A stretch of 25,488 bases of DNA, from positions 1-25,488 of the forward strand of contig JBBQUO010000009.1 of the NCBI GenBank assembly GCA_038212375.1, written 5' to 3'. The translations under genes were made by a program, and so were the position numbers. How positions within the stretch are numbered: the first letter of the stretch is position 1; every line of letters begins with the position of its first letter. Positions 1 through 5,420 of this stretch are shown here, piece after piece. The stretch comes from JBGTNQ01 sp038212375 (lineage in GTDB: Bacteria; Patescibacteriota; Minisyncoccia; Phycocordibacterales; Zambryskibacteraceae). Under the pieces are notes generated by a model. It had not been told where the DNA came from. It did not search any database and was given only the letters and a program-made list of their open reading frames with translations.

Positions 1-6
1 TTGGCT

Positions 7-12
7 CATAAT
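7..12 (+). promoter_or_regulatory. -10 element of Mur ligase gene, leaderless type
   Basis: CATAAT matches the sigma70 -10 consensus at five of six positions and ends 7 nt before the ATG at 20, so transcription would start at or next to the start codon. No Shine-Dalgarno sequence is visible. The -35 box lies outside the window. The same arrangement recurs at other genes in the window, which raises confidence. Confidence 0.5.
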
Positions 13-19
13 CATATAT

Positions 20-1303
20 ATGCTCGATACCATCCTTCGGAGAATAAAAAAATATATTCCAAAACAGCTTTTTGATACTGCTGCCCCGGTATATCACTAC
101 CTACTGTCACTCACGGGAGCACTTATCTATCGCTTCCCTTCGCGGTATCTCTACATAGTTGCGGTTACAGGCACTAAAGGAAAGTCGAGTACCACGGAAT
201 TTGTAAACGCAATTTTAGAAAAAACCGGACGTACAACCGCACTACTCAACACTATTCGTTTTAAAGTTGGTAAAAACTCAAGACCTAACAATCGCAAGAT
301 GACGATCCCGGGAAGGTTTTTTGTCCAGAAGTTTCTTCGTGATGCACTCGATAGTGGCTGCGACACTGTGGTACTCGAAATGTCTTCCGAAGCAGTAAAA
401 CAATTTCGTCACAAGTGGATAGACCTCAATGCACTTATCTTTACCAATATTTCTCCAGAACATATAGAATCTCATGGTTCATTTGAAAAGTATCTTGATG
501 CAAAACTCCAAATTGCGCGCGCACTCGAAAAATCCTCAAAAAAGAATCGTGTCATCATCGCAAATGCCGACGATACAAATGGATCGAAATTCCTTAAAGC
601 AAAAGTAGACATGTCTGTACCGTTTCGTATGAGTGACGGTTATCCATGGGAAGCAACTAGCAAAGGGATTATGTTTACCTTTGATGGAGTAAGGATCATG
701 TCTCCTCTTCGAGGTGAATTTATGATTGCGAACGCTCTCGCCGCAGCGACGTTTGCAAAAAGCCAAGGTCTTGTGACGAACATCGTCAAGCAAGGAATAG
801 AAAGTGTGGATGAAATAAAAGGACGTGTGCAGTTTGTAACAGTCGACAAGAAAGAGCGAAAAGCTCAAAGCTTTGATGTGGTCGTAGACTACGCTCACAC
901 CATTGATTCACTTGAGAAGCTTTACCAAACATTCCCAAATCAAAAGAAAATATGCATCCTCGGAAATACTGGCGGTGGAAGAGACAAATGGAAACGGAGT
1001 GGTATGGCAGAAATCGCTGACGTATATTGCGATGACATTATCCTGACCAATGAAGATCCGTATGACGAAGACCCACGTTCCATCGTCGACGAGATGAAAA
1101 AAGCAATAACAAAAAAGCCATGTGAGATAATTATGGATCGCCGCACCGCTATCAATACAGCTCTATCGAGAGCAAAAACAGGAGATGTCGTACTTATTTC
1201 CGGCAAAGGTACCGACCCATATATTATGGAAGCCAACGGCAAAAAGACTCCGTGGAGTGATGCGAGTGTTGCGAGAGAAGAAATAGAAAAAATTCTTAAT
1301 TAA
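20..1303 (+). CDS. Mur ligase family protein, MurE-like, lacking the usual N-terminal domain
   Basis: This is an ATP-dependent amide ligase of the Mur family, which adds an amino acid to the UDP-MurNAc peptide in the cytoplasm during peptidoglycan precursor synthesis. The ATP-binding loop VTGTKGKSSTTE is at about residues 49-60, the central domain carries LEMSSEAV and FTNISPEH, and the C-terminal domain contains ILGNTGGGRDKWKR and, at about 345-353, TNEDPYDEDP. Family knowledge: MurE normally has about 90-100 residues before the P-loop for UDP-MurNAc binding, while here there are only about 48. In meso-diaminopimelate MurE the substrate motif is DNPR; here it reads EDPY, so DAP specificity is not supported and the amino acid added is unknown. 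Protein length is 427. The next gene begins 5 nt downstream, suggesting cotranscription. The class is secure; calling it murE is an inference. Confidence 0.85.
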   Translation: MLDTILRRIKKYIPKQLFDTAAPVYHYLLSLTGALIYRFPSRYLYIVAVTGTKGKSSTTEFVNAILEKTGRTTALLNTIRFKVGKNSRPNNRKMTIPGRFFVQKFLRDALDSGCDTVVLEMSSEAVKQFRHKWIDLNALIFTNISPEHIESHGSFEKYLDAKLQIARALEKSSKKNRVIIANADDTNGSKFLKAKVDMSVPFRMSDGYPWEATSKGIMFTFDGVRIMSPLRGEFMIANALAAATFAKSQGLVTNIVKQGIESVDEIKGRVQFVTVDKKERKAQSFDVVVDYAHTIDSLEKLYQTFPNQKKICILGNTGGGRDKWKRSGMAEIADVYCDDIILTNEDPYDEDPRSIVDEMKKAITKKPCEIIMDRRTAINTALSRAKTGDVVLISGKGTDPYIMEANGKKTPWSDASVAREEIEKILN

Positions 1304-1308
1304 TTTGT

Positions 1309-2046
1309 ATGGATACACAGTATTTTGATTCAGTGCTTTGGAAGAAAAAAATTAACAATCCACTCTGGTACATGGGTATTGATGAATTGAAAAATAATTT
1401 AGTAAAACTTTATAATATTGACAAAGCTAAGTACGAAACAGAAAAAAAAATAATCTATGATTTTTTTGAGCAAGCTCTAGTTTATGACGAAATTGCTCTT
1501 GGAGACAATGTTGGGTTTTTTGACACAGAACGGAAACCTGTAGATACTATCGTCGTTCACCATACTAGCAATGCGCCTGGAATGTCCTTGGTTAGACTTT
1601 CTGCAATAGAACTTATTCGCTTATATGGGCCATACTTTTCAAACCCTACTTTGGATAACGAAGCTCACATAAAAGGCACTCCGGTTTTTTCAGGTCACGT
1701 ACGAGGAGGTAAGCAAGTGTTTTATCCATATCACTGGATCATTCGTGATGACGGGACAGCAGAGCGCCTGCTAGAGGACAAGGAGACTGGATGGCACTGC
1801 GGTAAATGGGAAATAAATTGTAAAAGTGTAGGGATAACATTTGACAATGACTTTGAAAATAGCAAGCCCACCAATATTGAACTACAAGGAATGGCGAAGG
1901 TTATTAAAGAGTATTACCCCTTTGTAGGAAAGGGGCACGTTGTTGGTCATATGGAAGTAAACCCAAAAACAACATGCCCTTCTCAAATCTTCCTTACGGC
2001 AGAAAACAATCGGGGCTGGAAAGAAGATTTACTTGATCTTCTGTAA
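1309..2046 (+). CDS. N-acetylmuramoyl-L-alanine amidase-like protein (Amidase_2/PGRP fold)
   Basis: The protein has 245 residues. The fold is recognisable from IVVHHTSN (first zinc histidine, about residue 84), YHWIIRDDGTAERL, GWHCGKWE, SVGITFDNDF, GHMEV (second histidine) and TTCPS (zinc cysteine). Family knowledge: these enzymes cut the bond between N-acetylmuramic acid and L-alanine using a zinc ion held by His, His and Cys. The N-terminal 80 residues are charged and helical-looking and contain no signal peptide or membrane segment, so the protein appears cytoplasmic unless released by lysis or a leaderless route. It lies 5 nt after a Mur ligase and 1 nt before mutM, in an apparent operon. 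The first third looks more A/T-rich than its neighbours. It could act in wall recycling, as a lysin, or against other cells; the sequence does not decide. Confidence 0.8.
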   Translation: MDTQYFDSVLWKKKINNPLWYMGIDELKNNLVKLYNIDKAKYETEKKIIYDFFEQALVYDEIALGDNVGFFDTERKPVDTIVVHHTSNAPGMSLVRLSAIELIRLYGPYFSNPTLDNEAHIKGTPVFSGHVRGGKQVFYPYHWIIRDDGTAERLLEDKETGWHCGKWEINCKSVGITFDNDFENSKPTNIELQGMAKVIKEYYPFVGKGHVVGHMEVNPKTTCPSQIFLTAENNRGWKEDLLDLL

Positions 2047-2047
2047 T

Positions 2048-2971
2048 ATGCCTGAACTCCCAGAAGTCCAAACAACTGTCGATGGTATCGAAAAGTACGC
2101 AAAAGGATTGCGTATTGACGATGTATGGACTGACTATTTTTCTCTCCAATACGAAGGAAAGTCACATATTAAGAACAAACTATTCTTTGCGAGCTTCAAG
2201 AAAGATGTGGTTGGGGCCAAGATCTTGGGCGCAGAGCGTCGTGCAAAAAACGTACTCATTCATCTTTCAAATGACAAAACTATACTCATCCACATGAAGA
2301 TGACGGGTCATGTACTCTACGGTAGATACATCAAAACCTCAGCCCAAAAAGATCCTTGGAAATCGGATGACGATAACATTGCACTCAGAGATTCTTTTAA
2401 TAGGTTCATTCATTTGGTACTTTCTCTTTCGAATGGAAAGCACTTGGCTCTCTCTGATATGCGGAAGTTTGCCAAAGTAACCCTCATCGAAACCCCTACT
2501 CTTTTTGAATCAGCGGATCTCCGGAGCATCGGACCAGAACCACTCACCTCGTCATTTACTGCAAAAGTTCTCGGAGAGAGATTAGCGACGAAACCAAGCG
2601 GCAAAATAAAAACCGTACTCATGGATCAGCGTGTCGTGGCCGGTATCGGTAACATTTATTCAGACGAAATACTCTGGGCATCGAATATTCATCCCCTCTC
2701 TATTACAAAGATGCTTTCAAAAAAAGACATTGATCTAATATGGAAACAGACCAAACTCATCTTGAGAAAAGGGATCGATTTTGGTGGTGACTCAATGTCT
2801 GACTACAGAAACCTCGACGGAAAGCCTGGGGAGTTTCAACTGCAACATGAAGCCTACCGAAGGACAGGAAAACTCTGCAGAAAGAAAGGGTGCTCCGGCA
2901 TCATCCACCGTCTCAAGATTGGAGGTCGAAGTGCCCACTTCTGTCCTGTGCATCAGAAAGTCACGAATTGA
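2048..2971 (+). CDS. mutM: Formamidopyrimidine-DNA glycosylase (Fpg/MutM)
   Basis: This is a base-excision repair enzyme that removes oxidised purines such as 8-oxoguanine and nicks the strand. The start is set at the ATG giving MPELPEVQTT, because the N-terminal proline (after Met removal) is the catalytic nucleophile and the following Glu is essential; an upstream in-frame TTG at 2033 would bury them. Other hallmarks are RRAKNVLIH (catalytic lysine region), HMKMTGH, GIGNIYSDEILW (DNA-binding asparagine) and the C-terminal zinc finger with GGRSAHFCP. The finger reads C-x4-C-x16-C-x2-H rather than the usual C-x2-C-x16-C-x2-C, so the fourth ligand would be histidine. Length is 307 residues, slightly over the usual 270-290. 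It follows the amidase stop by 1 nt and is probably cotranscribed with it. Confidence 0.95.
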   Translation: MPELPEVQTTVDGIEKYAKGLRIDDVWTDYFSLQYEGKSHIKNKLFFASFKKDVVGAKILGAERRAKNVLIHLSNDKTILIHMKMTGHVLYGRYIKTSAQKDPWKSDDDNIALRDSFNRFIHLVLSLSNGKHLALSDMRKFAKVTLIETPTLFESADLRSIGPEPLTSSFTAKVLGERLATKPSGKIKTVLMDQRVVAGIGNIYSDEILWASNIHPLSITKMLSKKDIDLIWKQTKLILRKGIDFGGDSMSDYRNLDGKPGEFQLQHEAYRRTGKLCRKKGCSGIIHRLKIGGRSAHFCPVHQKVTN

Positions 2972-2995
2972 CAAAGGTAATACACAGGCTATCTT
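2968..2995 (+). promoter_or_regulatory. Sigma70-type promoter for the small membrane protein gene
   Basis: A perfect -35 TTGACA at 2968-2973, overlapping the mutM stop codon, is followed after 16 nt by TATCTT at 2990-2995. The predicted transcript would begin near 3002 and have a leader of about 23 nt carrying an AGGAGA Shine-Dalgarno at about 3015-3020. This leadered arrangement contrasts with the leaderless promoters of most neighbouring genes. Confidence 0.5.
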
Positions 2996-3024
2996 TGGTC
3001 AAGAACCTTAACCTAGGAGAAACT

Positions 3025-3258
3025 ATGCGATCTCCGATAGCAATATTTATTGGTATCGTTGTCCACGTTATATTCATAACAATCGCTCTTGTGCCGACTT
3101 GGATTTTTCTTTTACTGCATGCGGTACTCGGCAGGCAAATCATGGTGCAGCACCCCAACCTTTCTGGGCTTTTGCTGGTGATTCTTGGGTGCGCACGATT
3201 TGTCTGTTTGTGTTTTCTCTTTTTTCCGATTTTCATGTTTTGGAATCCTACAGACTAG
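3025..3258 (+). CDS. Small hydrophobic membrane protein, unknown function
   Basis: The 77-residue protein is almost entirely hydrophobic. Two membrane segments can be seen, roughly residues 5-32 (IAIFIGIVVHVIFITIAL then LVPTWIFLLLHAVL) and 47-73 (LSGLLLVILGCARF then CLCFLFFPIFMF), joined by a short polar loop GRQIMVQHPN. The ATG at 3025 was chosen because AGGAGA sits 5-10 nt upstream; a longer in-frame reading back to 2890 would overlap mutM and lacks a ribosome site. It has its own promoter and a strong terminator, so it is a single-gene unit. I recognise no family. Codon use and the strong Shine-Dalgarno look unlike the neighbours, which may hint at acquisition. Confidence 0.6.
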   Translation: MRSPIAIFIGIVVHVIFITIALVPTWIFLLLHAVLGRQIMVQHPNLSGLLLVILGCARFVCLCFLFFPIFMFWNPTD

Positions 3259-3262
3259 CGTT

Positions 3263-3297
3263 AAAACACAACGAGGATCAGTCCTTGTTGTGTTTTT
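3263..3297. terminator. Bidirectional intrinsic terminator
   Basis: AAAACACAACGAGGA at 3263-3277 pairs with TCCTTGTTGTGTTTT at 3282-3296 around the loop TCAG (one G-T pair), followed by a T run. It has an A run on the other side, so it can serve both the small membrane protein gene and the convergent methyltransferase gene, whose stop codon begins at 3297. Confidence 0.85.
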
Positions 3298-3770
3298 TAT
3301 ATCCCAAGCATCTGAAATATTGCGATCCCTCCTGCAACAGAGACATTGAGTGACTCCTTCTCCCCTTTCATGGGGATCTCTACCACTTCATCACAGAGTT
3401 TCAAAGTTTCTGGTTCAATACCGGTCACTTCGTTACCAAGTACAAAAGCGACTGTATCTTTTATCTGTACATCTCGATAGCTGATTGCACGCTGATCTTG
3501 TTCAATACCGATAATCTGTACACTCTCTTTTTTGAGTTTCTCTACACATTCTTCAAATGAACACTTCTCCCAAGGAATAATTTTCTCTGCACCGAGTGCT
3601 GTCTTTGCAATTTCCTTCGACGGTCTCTCAAACTTATCGAGTGGTGCTGGTGTGTATCCAGTAAGAAATACTTTTTGTATTCCTGCAGCGTCTGCGGTGC
3701 GAAACAGAGAGCCAACATTTTGGCTACTGCGGATATTATGGAGGATCAAATAGGAAGTTTTGGATTTCAT
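3297..3770 (-). CDS. SpoU/TrmH-family RNA 2'-O-methyltransferase
   Basis: The 157-residue protein is a SPOUT-fold methyltransferase that would transfer a methyl group from S-adenosylmethionine to a ribose 2'-OH in tRNA or rRNA. The three family motifs are present: motif 1 LHNIRSSQNVGSLFRTADA (about residues 10-28, with the conserved Asn and Arg), motif 2 FVLGNEVTGI (about 108-117), and motif 3 IPMKGEKESLNVSVAGGIA (about 132-150), which forms the cofactor-binding knot. There is no extra N-terminal RNA-binding domain, so it is a minimal catalytic core like TrmL or the short TrmH proteins; the RNA target cannot be told. The gene is divergent from the DoxX-like gene. A TAGCAT hexamer ends 7 nt before its ATG, fitting a leaderless transcript. 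Confidence 0.9.
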   Translation of the reverse strand: MKSKTSYLILHNIRSSQNVGSLFRTADAAGIQKVFLTGYTPAPLDKFERPSKEIAKTALGAEKIIPWEKCSFEECVEKLKKESVQIIGIEQDQRAISYRDVQIKDTVAFVLGNEVTGIEPETLKLCDEVVEIPMKGEKESLNVSVAGGIAIFQMLGI

Positions 3771-3788
3771 AATGGAGATGCTACCATA
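3760..3788 (+). promoter_or_regulatory. Promoter of the DoxX-like gene, leaderless type
   Basis: TTGGAT at 3760-3765 and TACCAT at 3783-3788 are separated by 17 nt. The -10 ends 6 nt before the ATG at 3794. On the minus strand TAGCAT (3778-3783) ends 7 nt before the methyltransferase ATG at 3770, so the two divergent promoters overlap. Each hexamer matches consensus at four of six positions. Confidence 0.4.
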
Positions 3789-3793
3789 ATCCC

Positions 3794-4201
3794 ATGCTTA
3801 ATCCATTTCCAAACCTTCTTACATATTCACTGCTTGCACCATTTATCCTGCGCCTCACCTTAGGCTTTATCCTTGCAAATCTCGGATACCTCAAGCTCAC
3901 GACCGAGAAAGCTCGTTGGTCTGTAATATTCGAATTCCTCAATCTCAAAAATCATAGTGATCTTGCAGCAAGAGTTATCGGGACTCTCGAAATTGTGGGC
4001 GGTATCATGCTCATCGCTGGATTCTATACACAGGTAGCAGCTCTCGCGTTTGTGATTCTTAATGGAGTTGAGCTGTACATTGAGTACAACGACGAAACCC
4101 TCCTTCGAAGAGACATAGTATTTTACGGACTCATCTTTGTTATCGCTCTATCCCTTATGTTTACCGGAGCAGGTTTCCTCGCATTTGATATACCTCTCTA
4201 A
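3794..4201 (+). CDS. DoxX-like integral membrane protein
   Basis: The 135-residue protein has four hydrophobic segments: about residues 12-31 (LLAPFILRLTLGFILANLGY), 60-80 (ARVIGTLEIVGGIMLIAGFY), 81-95 (VAALAFVILNGVELY) and 108-130 (IVFYGLIFVIALSLMFTGAG). The pattern of R in the first helix, a G-rich second helix (EIVGGIMLIAGFYTQVAA) and a final helix ending in GAGFLAFD is typical of the DoxX/DoxD family of small four-helix proteins. Known members have been linked to redox or thiosulfate metabolism, but most are uncharacterised, and no substrate can be assigned here. It is transcribed divergently from the methyltransferase and is followed by the tRNA-Lys region. Confidence 0.75.
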   Translation: MLNPFPNLLTYSLLAPFILRLTLGFILANLGYLKLTTEKARWSVIFEFLNLKNHSDLAARVIGTLEIVGGIMLIAGFYTQVAALAFVILNGVELYIEYNDETLLRRDIVFYGLIFVIALSLMFTGAGFLAFDIPL

Positions 4202-4202
4202 G

Positions 4203-4250
4203 AGCTTATAGTTAGCAGTGAGTAGCAGTCAGCATAAAGCTCAAAAGCTT
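4203..4250. repeat. AGCT-rich degenerate intergenic repeat, copy 1
   Basis: The stretch contains repeated short words (AGCTTATAG, TTAGCAGTGAGTAGCAG, AAAGCTCAAAAGCTT). Similar tracts occur at 5385-5415, within tsaE near 8105-8137, at 12130-12192 and at about 22095-22128. The shared theme is TAGCTT/AAGCTA spaced by short A/T/G stretches. This copy separates the DoxX-like gene from the tRNA-Lys promoter. Confidence 0.4.
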
Positions 4251-4276
4251 GGATTTTTTGGTATCCATGGTATAAA
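4249..4276 (+). promoter_or_regulatory. Promoter of tRNA-Lys
   Basis: TTGGAT at 4249-4254 and TATAAA at 4271-4276 are spaced by 16 nt. The -10 ends 19 nt before the first base of the mature tRNA, leaving a short 5' leader for RNase P removal. Confidence 0.4.
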
Positions 4277-4295
4277 GTATTGCTTGTGAGTATAT

Positions 4296-4368
4296 GCATC
4301 CATAGCTCAGTCGGTAGAGCAGGTCCCTTTTAAGGACAAGGTCGTTGGTTCGATCCCAACTGGATGCA
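4296..4368 (+). tRNA. tRNA-Lys (anticodon UUU)
   Basis: The acceptor GCATCCA pairs with TGGATGC, the D arm contains GCTC and GAGC around AGTCGGTA, the anticodon loop is CTTTTAA with TTT at 4329-4331, and the T arm is TTGG-TTCGATC-CCAA. The discriminator base is A at 4368. The CCA tail is not encoded, as the next bases are CAATA. The first anticodon-stem pair (G4322-A4338) is mismatched. The 3' acceptor strand is also part of a long palindrome that continues downstream. Confidence 0.95.
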
Positions 4369-4420
4369 CAATATATAAAAAGACGGCCAGTTGGCCGTCT
4401 TTTTATATATTGTGCATCCA
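4361..4420. terminator. 29-bp perfect palindrome with terminator core, overlapping the tRNA 3' end
   Basis: Positions 4361-4389 and 4392-4420 are exact reverse complements around a GT loop. The core AAAAAGACGGCCA / TGGCCGTCTTTTT at 4377-4404 is a classic bidirectional intrinsic terminator. The arms extend outward without a mismatch through ATATAT and TGTGCATCCA, so the outer 8 bp of the left arm are the acceptor strand and discriminator of tRNA-Lys, and an inverted copy of the tRNA 3' end lies at 4413-4420. A functional terminator does not need such long arms. Confidence 0.8.
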
Positions 4421-4549
4421 AGGAGACGACTTCTCGTCTCCTTGTTGGCATCGAAAAGCACAGTCATATTTTGTTAGTAAACAAAATGACAAGCTGGGGT
4501 CGAGGAAACTCAATTGTGAAGACAATTGAATTATCCGTGGCCGATCCCA
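4420..4549. other. Cluster of three further hairpins of unknown role
   Basis: The rest of this non-coding interval holds: AAGGAGACGA (4420-4429) with TCGTCTCCTT (4434-4443), loop CTTC; ATTTTGTT (4468-4475) with AACAAAAT (4480-4487), extended by GTC/GAC across a 2-nt bulge; and TGGGGTCG (4495-4502) with CGATCCCA (4542-4549, one G-T pair) enclosing TCAATTGT (4510-4517) and ACAATTGA (4522-4529), loop GAAG. No convincing ORF or tRNA is present. From 4550 to 4663 the sequence is A/T-rich without clear structure. This may be a small RNA, a terminator array or a degraded mobile element end. Confidence 0.45.
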
Positions 4550-4663
4550 AGAAGTTTACCTAAAAGGTCTCTTAGACAAATAACTTTTCATTAAATTTGT
4601 GATAGTAAAATTCAAATCTTCGATGGCTTTGCTAAGCTTTTTATATACTCATCATAATTCATT

Positions 4664-5380
4664 TTACATCCCGAGCATCAACCGCTCCAGCGCAATATCG
4701 AACTCCACTATTCCCCTTCTCGCGTGGTGATAGATGTCGACAAGGTTTGAAGAAATTTTTTGTAGTTCCCCTTGAGAAAAGTTCCGCGCAAATCCTTGTG
4801 CTTTTTTGTATACAAAAGGATTGAGGTTTGCTTCGGCAGGAGTGCCTGCACTCACCGCTCCGAGCATAGCCTTTATCTGCCAAAACAGTATCGGATGGAT
4901 CTCTTCTGCAGAAACTCCAGAGAGTAGCGCCTTTTGATACAGAGTCCATAATTCCTTTTTGTCTTTCCTTCCAAGCGCATCGGTCAGTGAAAAGATATTA
5001 AACTTTTCCTCTTTCTTTTCTTTGACGCTCGATATCTCTTGGATCTTCTCAGCTTTTTTTTCAAATTTTTTGAGAATCTCTTTCGTCAGCTCGCTTTCAG
5101 AGAAAATGAAAATATGCTCTGAATTTTGAAAATCTTTTAATCTCTCAAATAGAGCATCACTCGTTTCGTCCGTTCGCAGAAGATGGTCGAAAATGACAAT
5201 ATATTTCTGCACAAAGAGACCTTGTCCGCCGAGAAGCTCATCGAGATTTGTGTCCTTCCAGTTCTCCTCTGTTACCCGGAAACTAAGAGCATCGGGGCGT
5301 TTTGTGATTTGCGCACCTTCAATAGAGCGGACTTTCGCTCGCACTTCATTGTGTTTGTTGCCATAAATGAGATAAATCAT
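4664..5380 (-). CDS. holA: DNA polymerase III delta subunit-like protein
   Basis: HolA (delta) opens the sliding clamp as part of the clamp loader. The 238-residue protein begins MIYLIYGNKHNEVRAKV, similar to the nucleotide-binding-like start of delta, and has a helical C-terminal domain with FSLTDALGRKDKKELWTLYQ (about 130-149) and HPILFWQIKAML (about 162-173), the region where delta proteins carry the collar-domain pattern of D-A-[LI]-x-x-[GR]-D followed by a Trp/Leu-rich helix. Usual delta subunits have 320-345 residues; this one lacks roughly 100, mostly from the AAA+ part, a shortening typical of small Parcubacteria-type genomes (inference). It follows polA on the same strand after 40 nt. 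No other clamp-loader gene is in the window. Confidence 0.7.
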   Translation of the reverse strand: MIYLIYGNKHNEVRAKVRSIEGAQITKRPDALSFRVTEENWKDTNLDELLGGQGLFVQKYIVIFDHLLRTDETSDALFERLKDFQNSEHIFIFSESELTKEILKKFEKKAEKIQEISSVKEKKEEKFNIFSLTDALGRKDKKELWTLYQKALLSGVSAEEIHPILFWQIKAMLGAVSAGTPAEANLNPFVYKKAQGFARNFSQGELQKISSNLVDIYHHARRGIVEFDIALERLMLGM

Positions 5381-5384
5381 AAAT

Positions 5385-5415
5385 TAGCTTGTAGCTGATA
5401 AGTGTTAGCTTTTAG
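5385..5415. repeat. AGCT-rich degenerate intergenic repeat, copy 2
   Basis: The gap between polA and holA contains TTAGCTTGTAGCTGATAAG followed by TGTTAGCTTTTAG. On the minus strand it reads AAGCTAACACTTATCAGCT, closely matching AAGCTAACACCTACAAGCT inside tsaE. Confidence 0.5.
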
Positions 5416-5420
5416 GAAAA

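Noticed and set aside
2033..2047. TTG start for MutM
   Set aside because: MutM needs the Pro following the initiator Met at its N-terminus, which is provided by the ATG at 2048.
4495..4549. A second, degenerate tRNA
   Set aside because: The outer stem has 8 bp with only one internal stem; no D arm, T-loop sequence or anticodon arm could be placed.
4345..4563. 72-residue plus-strand open frame across the tRNA-Lys 3' half
   Set aside because: It runs through the tRNA and several hairpins, has no ribosome site, and its translation reflects the palindrome.
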